In this document: piece by piece, positions 22,615-28,704 of the stretch
Position numbering within the stretch: position 1 is the first letter of the stretch
Layout of the letters: each line of letters starts with the position of its first letter
NCBI GenBank assembly: GCA_945971355.1
Contig: CAMFPD010000007.1
Coordinates: 1 to 28,704, forward strand
DNA length: 28,704 bases
Direction of reading: 5' to 3'
Origin: an uncultured Lachnobacterium sp.
GTDB lineage: Bacteria > Bacillota > Clostridia > Lachnospirales > Lachnospiraceae
Translations under genes and position numbers: made by a program
The notes under the pieces: model-generated
What the model was told of the DNA's origin: nothing
Databases searched by the model: none
What the model saw: the letters and a program-made list of their open reading frames with translations, nothing else

Positions 22615-25275
22615 CTATTTAAGCATACCCTCAAGTGCATTCTTAACCTCAGCAATTGCATCAGGAATTCCTGCCGGGTTCTTACCACCAGCCTGTGCCA
22701 TATTTGGACGGCCACCGCCGCCTCCTCCAACCTTAGCTGCAATTGCCTTAATAAGGTTACCGGCATGGGCACCAGCTGCCATTGCACTGTCGGTTGCCAT
22801 AGCAATAAGGTTTACTTTTCCATCACAAGCTGAAGCAATGACTACAACTCCATCACCAAGTTTCTCCTTGAGCTGATCTCCAAGGTCGCGAAGTCCATTC
22901 ATATCAACTCCATCTACACTTGTAGCAAGAAGCTTAACACCCTTAACCTCAACAACCTGGTCCATAACATCACCAAGAGCATCCTTTGCAGCCTTACTCT
23001 TCAATGACTCATTCTCACTCTGAAGTGATTTAAGCTCAGCCATCAAGTGCTCAAGTCTGTCAACTAGGTTAGCTGGTGTAGACTTAACCACCTTAGCTGC
23101 CTGATTAAGTTCCTCCTCAAGCTTAGCATAATAAGCAAATACATTATCTCCTGTAATTGCTTCAATACGTCTGACTCCAGCAGCAACACCACTCTCGGAA
23201 ATAATCTTGAATGCAGAAATCTCTCCTGTATTCTTGACATGTGTACCACCACAAAGTTCCTTAGAGAAGTCTCCCATAGAAACTACACGAACCTTCTCAC
23301 CGTATTTCTCACCGAAAAGAGCCATAGCTCCAGTCTTCTTAGCCTCGTCCTGTGTCATAACAGCAGTCTCAACTGGAATAGCCTCAGAAATCTTCTCGTT
23401 AACAATTGCCTCAACCTTAGCAAGCTCCTCAGCAGTCATAGCAGAGAAATGAGAGAAGTCGAAACGTGTTCTCTCCCCATCCTGGAATGAACCAGCCTGC
23501 TCTACATGGGTACCAAGCACTTCACGAAGAGCCTTCTGGAGAAGGTGTGTGGCAGAATGATTACGGCATGTCTTAGCACGAAGTGTAGCGTCAACTATAA
23601 GTTCAACCTCCTGATCACTGCTGATCATACCCTCAGACACATATCCAACATGTGCCACTCTGTTTCCAACAACCTTAACTGTATCCTCAACAACAAATGT
23701 ACCAGTTGCAGATTTGATGATACCCTTATCACCCTGCTGTCCACCCATTGTTGCATAGAAAGGTGTTCTTGCTACAATAATTGAGCCCTTATTGCCATCA
23801 GATAAAGCTTCAACCACTTCATCCTCAGTTGTGAGGAATGCAACCTGCTCTTTGGCATTTAAGCTATCATAGCCTACAAATTCTGTAGTAATAGCAGACT
23901 CAATCTCATTATAAACATTGGCATCAGCACCCATATAGTTAGTCTCTTTACGAGCACCACGGGCTGTCTGTCTCTGTTTCTCCATGCAAGCCTCAAATCC
24001 TGCTTCATCATATGAGAATCCCTTTTCCTCAAGAATCTCGCTTGTGAGATCAATTGGGAATCCATATGTATCATACAGCTTGAATGCATCCTCTCCAGAG
24101 AGAACCTTCTTGCCCTCAGCCTGCATCTTCTCTTCCATCTCTGCAAGAATATTTAACCCCTGATCGATAGTCTTCGCGAATTTCTCCTCCTCCTGAGTGA
24201 GAACCTTAAGAATGAAATCCTTCTTCTCCTCAAGCTCTGGATATCCGTCCTTGCTCTCATCTATAACTACCTGAGAAATCTTAGCAAGGAAAGTTCCATC
24301 GATTCCTAACATTCTTCCATGACGCGCAGCACGTCTTATGATACGACGAAGAACATATCCTCTTCCCTCATTACTTGGCATTACACCATCAGAAATAAGG
24401 AAGGTTGAAGAACGAATATGGTCTGTGATAAGTCTGATTGAAATATCATCAATTGCATCTGTCTGGTATGTCTTGCCAGAAAGCTCACAAACCTTATCAC
24501 GAATAGCCTTCATGGTATCAATATCAAATACAGAATCTACATCCTGCATAACAACAGCGAGACGCTCAAGACCCATACCAGTATCAATATTCTTGTTCTC
24601 AAGCTCTTCGTATCCGCCGTGTCCATCACCGTTAAACTGAGTAAATACGTTGTTCCATACCTCCATAAAGCGGTCACACTCGCAGCCAACCTTACATCCT
24701 GGATCTCCACATCCGTATTTCTCTCCTCTATCGTAATAAATTTCAGAACATGGTCCACATGGTCCGGCACCATGCTCCCAGAAGTTATCGCATTCACCTG
24801 TCTCTGGATCACGATAGAATCTGGTGATTCTCTCTGGGGCAATTCCAATTTCCTTTGTCCAGATATCAAATGCCTCATCATCCTCTCCATAAATAGATGG
24901 ATAGAGTCTGTCAGCCTCAAGACCAAGAACCTCTGTCAAAAATTCCCAAGACCAAGCAATTGCCTCATGCTTGAAATAGTCTCCAAAAGAGAAGTTTCCA
25001 AGCATTTCAAAAAATGTAAGATGACGAGCTGTCTTTCCAACATTCTCGATATCACCTGTACGTACACACTTCTGGCATGTTGTAACTCTCTTTCTAGGTG
25101 GAACCTCCTGACCTGTAAAATAAGGCTTAAGTGGTGCCATTCCTGCATTTATAAGCAATAAGCTGTTATCATTGTGTGGAACCAATGAAAAGCTCTTCAT
25201 AGCAAGATGATCCTTGCTCTCAAAAAATTCAAGATACTTGCGGCGAAGCTCATTAACGCCATAACTCTTCTTCAT
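22615..25275 (-). CDS. alaS: Alanyl-tRNA synthetase (AlaRS)
   Basis: An 886-residue class II synthetase that charges tRNA-Ala and edits Ser/Gly errors. The catalytic domain starts immediately (ELRRKYLEFFESKDH; LLINAGMAPLKPYF at 40-53; FFEMLGNFSFGDYF at 88-101). The editing domain carries zinc-site motifs HSATH (573-577) and CGGTH (675-679). A C-terminal DHHA1-type domain ends in the Gly-rich GGGGGGRPNMAQAGG. All domains are present and the length is normal. It lies 24 bp after a small membrane-protein gene and probably shares its promoter at 25498-25526. No T-box is visible. No strong terminator follows; rpsU has its own promoter in the gap. Confidence 0.98.
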   Translation of the reverse strand: MKKSYGVNELRRKYLEFFESKDHLAMKSFSLVPHNDNSLLLINAGMAPLKPYFTGQEVPPRKRVTTCQKCVRTGDIENVGKTARHLTFFEMLGNFSFGDYFKHEAIAWSWEFLTEVLGLEADRLYPSIYGEDDEAFDIWTKEIGIAPERITRFYRDPETGECDNFWEHGAGPCGPCSEIYYDRGEKYGCGDPGCKVGCECDRFMEVWNNVFTQFNGDGHGGYEELENKNIDTGMGLERLAVVMQDVDSVFDIDTMKAIRDKVCELSGKTYQTDAIDDISIRLITDHIRSSTFLISDGVMPSNEGRGYVLRRIIRRAARHGRMLGIDGTFLAKISQVVIDESKDGYPELEEKKDFILKVLTQEEEKFAKTIDQGLNILAEMEEKMQAEGKKVLSGEDAFKLYDTYGFPIDLTSEILEEKGFSYDEAGFEACMEKQRQTARGARKETNYMGADANVYNEIESAITTEFVGYDSLNAKEQVAFLTTEDEVVEALSDGNKGSIIVARTPFYATMGGQQGDKGIIKSATGTFVVEDTVKVVGNRVAHVGYVSEGMISSDQEVELIVDATLRAKTCRNHSATHLLQKALREVLGTHVEQAGSFQDGERTRFDFSHFSAMTAEELAKVEAIVNEKISEAIPVETAVMTQDEAKKTGAMALFGEKYGEKVRVVSMGDFSKELCGGTHVKNTGEISAFKIISESGVAAGVRRIEAITGDNVFAYYAKLEEELNQAAKVVKSTPANLVDRLEHLMAELKSLQSENESLKSKAAKDALGDVMDQVVEVKGVKLLATSVDGVDMNGLRDLGDQLKEKLGDGVVVIASACDGKVNLIAMATDSAMAAGAHAGNLIKAIAAKVGGGGGGRPNMAQAGGKNPAGIPDAIAEVKNALEGMLK

Positions 25276-25299
25276 TACTGTTACTTTCTCTCCTTCGAT

Positions 25300-25458
25300 T
25301 TATTCCTCTACACTTACAGTCTCTTCTTTAACTGCAGCCTTTTTTGCATCCTTGGATTTGCGAAGTTTAACTCCAATAAAACCACCTGCGCATCCTATCG
25401 CAGCTAAGATTACCATAATTATAAGGTACTGTGCAACGCACATTAAAAAATCTCCCAT
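25300..25458 (-). CDS. Small single-helix membrane protein upstream of alaS, function unknown
   Basis: A 52-residue protein starting MGDFLMCVAQ. A hydrophobic helix covers about residues 6-30 (QYLIIMVILAAIGCAGGFIG) with Gly and Cys near its end, followed by a basic then acidic tail (VKLRKSKDAKK, ending KEETVSVEE). The likely topology is N-terminus out, C-terminus in the cytoplasm. I chose the ATG at 25458 because AGGAGG precedes it at good spacing; an in-frame ATG 36 bp upstream has none. It lies 24 bp before alaS and should be co-transcribed with it. I do not recognise the family. Confidence 0.7.
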   Translation of the reverse strand: MGDFLMCVAQYLIIMVILAAIGCAGGFIGVKLRKSKDAKKAAVKEETVSVEE

Positions 25459-25497
25459 CACAAATTCCTCCTGTTGCTTTATTCTTAGCATCATTTT

Positions 25498-25526
25498 ATT
25501 ATATCTTAAGTTTTTAGCAAATTCAA
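25498..25526 (-). promoter_or_regulatory. Sigma-A promoter of the small membrane protein-alaS operon
   Basis: On the minus strand TTGAAT (25521-25526), 17 bases, then consensus TATAAT (25498-25503), about 40 bp before the ATG of the small gene. It lies in the short gap after the MBL-fold gene. Confidence 0.72.
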
Positions 25527-25544
25527 TAATTTGACTAACATAAT

Positions 25545-26300
25545 TTAGTTTTCCCCAAAAGCAAACACCTGATTCTCTCTGGATATCTCCATTACTCTGT
25601 CAGCCATTCCCGAATTGCTGATACACTTTTTATATTCTTTAATTGGAGAATAATCCTGCCACATATGCATTGGGAACACAAACTCAGCAGATGTTGTCTT
25701 AAGGAAATAATCAATTCCTTCTTTTGCGAAAGAACCCAGTCTTGTATCCATTGGCATAAAAGCAACATTAAGCGGAAGCTCTCTAAGCTTGTTTATCTCA
25801 TGCCTGAAGCTTCTTCTCATTTTACCGTTCATCAGGTCCCCAACGCCATCCCAGTGCCAGTCATTCAGATCTCCTGCATGGAACAGGGTCACACCATCTA
25901 CATTAACATAAAAAGCTACCCCTGTGTCTGTAGACCGAAGTGTTTTAATCTTTACCCCATCTACTTCATAATCCTTGTCAGGTACTACAAATGTAACCCG
26001 CTCTCTCACCTTTGGATCAATGCCATGCTTTGATAAAAAATTAGGGCTTATCCTAATATCCTTTGAAAAAATGTATTTTATATTCTCGTATTTATTCGCT
26101 AGGCGAAGAACGTCCATATCATAGTGATCCTGGTGGCTGTGGCTTGCGAACATGTATATCTCGGTATCCGGGGCATACTCTGGGATTTTACCCTTGAAGG
26201 TATAGCCATTAACCTTGTTGCCATCAAAGTAGTCGAATATGAGTACCTTGTCATCTACTTCTATCAAAAAACTGCTGTGGTGTAAAAAAATTACCTGCAT
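25545..26300 (-). CDS. MBL-fold metallo-hydrolase (UlaG-like)
   Basis: A 251-residue metallo-beta-lactamase-fold protein, probably cytoplasmic. Metal-binding HSHQDH lies at 54-59, HAGD at 141-144, and a later His in FPMHMW completes the set. The N-terminal HHSSFLIEVDDKVLIFDYF is typical of the UlaG/YycJ-like branch that includes L-ascorbate-6-phosphate lactonase, but no ascorbate-utilisation genes are nearby, so the substrate is unknown. AAGGAG lies six bases before the ATG. The 137-bp gap upstream (26301-26437) contains a short CAACT-G-AGTTG palindrome but no promoter I would defend. No terminator was found between it and the following promoter. Confidence 0.9.
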   Translation of the reverse strand: MQVIFLHHSSFLIEVDDKVLIFDYFDGNKVNGYTFKGKIPEYAPDTEIYMFASHSHQDHYDMDVLRLANKYENIKYIFSKDIRISPNFLSKHGIDPKVRERVTFVVPDKDYEVDGVKIKTLRSTDTGVAFYVNVDGVTLFHAGDLNDWHWDGVGDLMNGKMRRSFRHEINKLRELPLNVAFMPMDTRLGSFAKEGIDYFLKTTSAEFVFPMHMWQDYSPIKEYKKCISNSGMADRVMEISRENQVFAFGEN

Positions 26301-26437
26301 TGAATTCTCCTTGTGTTTTTATGTGTTTACCTGTGTATATAATCAACATAATCTGCATTGGCAGCTTCTGTTGTATCAGTATATGTGACCAACTGAGTTG
26401 ACTATCATTAAATTCACCCACTATGATTTACAATTCT

Positions 26438-26710
26438 TTAAAATAAATCACTATGCGTTCCAGTTCTTGTTAAATATAAAAACAAATTATCATTATCATA
26501 CTCATATATTAATAACCAATCGGGTGTAATATGACATTCTCTTTTTCCAATATAGTTTCCACTTAATGAATGATCTTTGTATTTTGGTTCAAGAACTTCT
26601 CCATTTGCCAATTTTGTAACAACAGCATCTATTAACCTTGTATCATATCCACGTTTAACTACAATCTTTAAATCTTTTTTGAATTTACCAGTTGGAACAA
26701 TGTTATACAT
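26438..26710 (-). CDS. Type II toxin, YafQ/RelE-family mRNA interferase
   Basis: A 90-residue YafQ-type toxin that should cut mRNA on the ribosome. H47, H60, D64 and H86 line up with the catalytic set of E. coli YafQ (as I recall H50, H63, D67, H87), with the typical C-terminal ending TRTGTHSDLF. It therefore looks active. The ATG overlaps the antitoxin stop region by 8 bp and GAGGTGA lies upstream, so translation is coupled to the antitoxin. Confidence 0.92.
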   Translation of the reverse strand: MYNIVPTGKFKKDLKIVVKRGYDTRLIDAVVTKLANGEVLEPKYKDHSLSGNYIGKRECHITPDWLLIYEYDNDNLFLYLTRTGTHSDLF

Positions 26711-26984
26711 CCTGTTTCACCTCATTGAGTAAATCAGAAAAAGAACTATATGATTTTACATTCTCGGGATGCTTTTTCATTTCTTCTACTTCTTGGAAAG
26801 CCTCTATTGTTTCTTTATTCGGAATTTCTCTTGACACATTGAATGGTAAAGCTTGTTCCCTTATTGCCTGTTTTGCAGCCATTGTAAAAAATGTTGTCAT
26901 ATCTAACCCTAAATCACTCATAAGTTCCTGCAACTGTGCCTTTAAATTCTCATCAATTCTCATTGTTATATTTGTGTTTGCCAT
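26703..26984 (-). CDS. Type II antitoxin, RelB/DinJ family
   Basis: A 93-residue protein with an N-terminal ribbon-helix-helix DNA-binding domain (ITMRIDENLKAQLQELMSDL, then GLDMTTFFTMAAKQAIREQ at about residues 26-44) and a C-terminal acidic region (ETIEAFQEVEEMKKH, then SYSSFSDLLNEVKQDV) that should wrap the toxin. AAGGAGTG precedes the ATG. As in other RelB/DinJ systems, the antitoxin and the complex should repress their own promoter; an inverted repeat flanking the Shine-Dalgarno is a candidate operator. First gene of a two-gene operon with a consensus promoter. Confidence 0.93.
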   Translation of the reverse strand: MANTNITMRIDENLKAQLQELMSDLGLDMTTFFTMAAKQAIREQALPFNVSREIPNKETIEAFQEVEEMKKHPENVKSYSSFSDLLNEVKQDV

Positions 26985-27006
26985 AATATCACTCCTTTAA
27001 TATTAT
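26983..27006. promoter_or_regulatory. Candidate operator of the toxin-antitoxin operon
   Basis: ATAATAT (26983-26989) and ATATTAT (27000-27006), 7-bp perfect arms separated by 10 bp. It covers the Shine-Dalgarno and touches the -10 box, a suitable place for autorepression by a ribbon-helix-helix antitoxin. The arms are AT-only. Confidence 0.45.
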
Positions 27007-27033
27007 TATATTCTCCACTTCTGCCTATGTCAA
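27005..27033 (-). promoter_or_regulatory. Consensus sigma-A promoter of the toxin-antitoxin operon
   Basis: On the minus strand TTGACA (27028-27033), exactly 17 bases, then TATAAT (27005-27010). Both boxes match consensus perfectly. Such a strong promoter fits an autorepressed toxin-antitoxin operon. Confidence 0.88.
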
Positions 27034-27099
27034 TACAGTGTTATAACAACGCACACCTTTATATATACTCTGCATTTATTACAAATATTAAAGAAAGCG

Positions 27100-27129
27100 A
27101 GGACCAACCAGCCTCAGCCGATTAGTCCT
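27100..27129 (-). terminator. Intrinsic terminator of spoIVA
   Basis: On the minus strand AGGACTAATC pairs with GGTTGGTCCT (10 bp with two G-U pairs, 10-base loop), extending outward with one mismatch through GAAGAG and CGCTTTC, then a T-rich stretch. It starts about 13 bp after the spoIVA stop. Confidence 0.7.
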
Positions 27130-27142
27130 CTCTTCTTATTAT

Positions 27143-28639
27143 CTATATAATGATACAAACCATTCCACCCTTACTGTCATTCACTATCTTTTGCATGGTA
27201 TCCTGTAGCTTCACCTGACACTCGTCATCCATCTGCATTATCTTATTTCTGATACCATCCTCCATAAGCTCACCGATGGACTTGCCAAAAATATTGGTGT
27301 TCCAGACTCCCTCCACCTCATTCTGTCCGTCCTTAATATATGTAATCAAATCCTCCGCCTGCTCCCTGCTTCCCACAATTGGAGCAATCTCAGTCTCTAT
27401 GTTTGCACGTATAAAATGAATGGATGGTGAAATTGCATTCATTTTAACTCCATATTTGTTGCCATGCTGTATAAGCACTGGTTCATCCATTGTGATATCG
27501 GATAGTTCCGGCATAACCACTCCATAACCCTTTTGCATGACAGAATCCATAGCATCCTGCACCTTCTCATAGGCTTTTTTCATAGATGTAAGCTTTGCAA
27601 TTTCAGATATTAACTGATACTCACTTGTAATTGGAACCCCCGTCAAATCTGACAGGTTCTTGAAATAATACTTTTCGTTCACCTCTATATTTACAGATAT
27701 GGTTCCATCCACAAGACTCATTCTGTAGGGATTTACGTTCTTTATGACATCCTCACACTCTGCCTCAGGCTCAATCTCCTTGTACTTGCCCTCTCGTAAA
27801 TCCTGCATCTTAGATACATGCTTCATAAATTTTCTTGCATAATCTATGATACAGTGTTTTATTGGATTATCATTCTCCAGCATCTCAATCCATTTAGGGA
27901 CATAGAAATCTACTCTGGATACTGGGAATTCAAAAGCTATCTGCTCCAGAACCATTATAGCCTCATTCTTCTGCATCTGATTACAATTCATAGGAAGCAC
28001 ACTGCAGTTGTACTCCTTCTGCATCCATTCCTTCAGCTTTATTGCATCATTGCTATATGGCTTTATTGTATTAAGCAAAATCACAAAAGGCTTATCCGAT
28101 GCTTTGAGCTGTTCCACTGTTTCTCTCTCTGCCTTCAGGTAATTCTCCCTTGGTATATCTCCGAAAGAACCATCTGTTGTAACCATTATTGCGATTGTGG
28201 CATGATCCTTTATCACCTTTTCAGTGCCTATTGTTGCAGCATCTTCGAAGGTCACATCCTCATCAAACCAAGGTGTCTTTACCATTCTGGTATTTTCACC
28301 CTCCATATGACCGGATGCACCATCTACCATAAATCCCACACAGTCTATCATTCTGATTTTCGCTCTGGTATCATCCTCAAGGACAATATCTGCGGCCTTA
28401 AGTGGTATGAATTTAGGTTCGGTTGTCATTATCATTTTGCCCTGCCCCGCCTGTGGCAGTTCATCCACCAGTCTGTTTCTGTCATTTTCATCCTCTATAA
28501 AGGGAAGCACACACAAATCTATAAATCGCTTTATAAAGGTGGATTTTCCTGTTCTGACCGGGCCTACTACTCCTATGTATATCTCACCGTTTGTTCTGCC
28601 CTGAATGTCTTTATATAGATCAAACTCATTACTTGCCAT
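27143..28639 (-). CDS. spoIVA: Stage IV sporulation protein A (spore coat morphogenetic ATPase)
   Basis: A 498-residue SpoIVA, the ATPase that polymerises on the outer forespore surface and forms the basement layer for coat and cortex assembly. The Walker A motif GPVRTGKS lies at 26-33 and Walker B-like MIDCVG at 97-102; MTTEPKFIPL (71-80) is a family signature. The C-terminus ends GGMVCIII, hydrophobic as in homologues, whose C-terminal region mediates membrane localisation via SpoVM. I chose the ATG at 28639 (MASNEFDLYKDI) with AGGAGGGG eight bases upstream; an ATG at 28657 would lie within the Shine-Dalgarno. The gene is complete, but its promoter is cut off by the adapter at 28660. It has a terminator downstream. 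Confidence 0.97.
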   Translation of the reverse strand: MASNEFDLYKDIQGRTNGEIYIGVVGPVRTGKSTFIKRFIDLCVLPFIEDENDRNRLVDELPQAGQGKMIMTTEPKFIPLKAADIVLEDDTRAKIRMIDCVGFMVDGASGHMEGENTRMVKTPWFDEDVTFEDAATIGTEKVIKDHATIAIMVTTDGSFGDIPRENYLKAERETVEQLKASDKPFVILLNTIKPYSNDAIKLKEWMQKEYNCSVLPMNCNQMQKNEAIMVLEQIAFEFPVSRVDFYVPKWIEMLENDNPIKHCIIDYARKFMKHVSKMQDLREGKYKEIEPEAECEDVIKNVNPYRMSLVDGTISVNIEVNEKYYFKNLSDLTGVPITSEYQLISEIAKLTSMKKAYEKVQDAMDSVMQKGYGVVMPELSDITMDEPVLIQHGNKYGVKMNAISPSIHFIRANIETEIAPIVGSREQAEDLITYIKDGQNEVEGVWNTNIFGKSIGELMEDGIRNKIMQMDDECQVKLQDTMQKIVNDSKGGMVCIII

Positions 28640-28659
28640 AAAAATGCCCCTCCTCATAT

Positions 28660-28704
28660 CTGTCTCTTATACACATCTCCGAGCCCACGAGACTAAGGCG
28701 AATC
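28660..28704. other. Untrimmed Illumina Nextera adapter
   Basis: These 45 bases begin with the Nextera mosaic end CTGTCTCTTATACACATCT, continue through the read-2 adapter, then index TAAGGCGA and the first primer bases ATC. They are the reverse complement of positions 1-43 plus two bases. Library sequence, not genome. Confidence 0.98.

Noticed and set aside
24619..25161. 180-residue frame on the plus strand
   Set aside because: It lies wholly antisense to alaS, without a ribosome binding site; alaS is unmistakable.
27818..28618. 266-residue frame on the plus strand
   Set aside because: It is antisense to spoIVA, very rich in Cys, His and Tyr, and lacks a plausible start region.
1..28704. 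Terminal inverted repeats of a linear plasmid, phage or transposon
   Set aside because: The matching ends are Illumina Nextera adapter with a standard index, not biological sequence.

Overview
This looks like a contig from a low-GC, anaerobic, spore-forming Firmicute, most likely a Lachnospiraceae-type Clostridium relative. The reasons are the AT-rich sequence, strong GGAGG-type ribosome binding sites, the sporulation genes spoIVA and cotJABC, an NfnAB-type bifurcating oxidoreductase, and the adjacent DUF5717/DUF5716 genes, which I associate with Lachnospiraceae. Both ends are untrimmed Illumina Nextera adapter carrying index TAAGGCGA, so biological sequence runs only from about 44 to 28659. 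Nearly all genes lie on the minus strand; the exceptions are the DUF1292 gene at the left edge and one aminotransferase.

Layout. 97-414: DUF1292 protein, convergent with a UvrD-like helicase and gltX (440-3740) across a bidirectional terminator. 3793-4824: spore-coat operon cotJA-cotJB-cotJC, including a 54-residue cotJA. 4924-11742: a four-gene operon of unknown function (DUF5717 solenoid, DUF5716 Hsp70/actin-like ATPase, TPR protein, two-helix coiled-coil membrane protein). 11743-11844: divergent promoter region with a 19-bp palindrome. 11845-12933: class I/II aminotransferase, ending 3 bp from a convergent CtpE-like P-type ATPase. 15370-17651: nfnA-nfnB. 17837-19996: two G3E (COG0523) GTPase genes, one with a large His-rich insert and one fused to a YcgQ-like domain, behind a promoter whose -35 is covered by a Fur/Zur-type palindrome. 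20131-20423: a non-coding element that folds back on itself over its full length. 20476-22206: ABC exporter. 22286-22462: rpsU with a possible structured leader. 22615-25458: a 52-residue membrane protein followed by alaS. 25545-26300: MBL-fold hydrolase. 26438-26984: a RelB/DinJ-YafQ toxin-antitoxin pair behind a consensus promoter. 27143-28639: spoIVA.

How the genes fit together. Translation (gltX, alaS, rpsU), redox balancing (nfnAB), sporulation (cotJ, spoIVA) and metal homeostasis (the GTPase pair, possibly the P-type ATPase) are interleaved as short, separately promoted units. The least understood parts, and the best candidates for new biology, are the DUF5717/DUF5716 operon, the GTPase-YcgQ fusion under a Zur-like operator, and the 293-bp foldback element. 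All assignments come from reading sequence and motifs; no database search was run.
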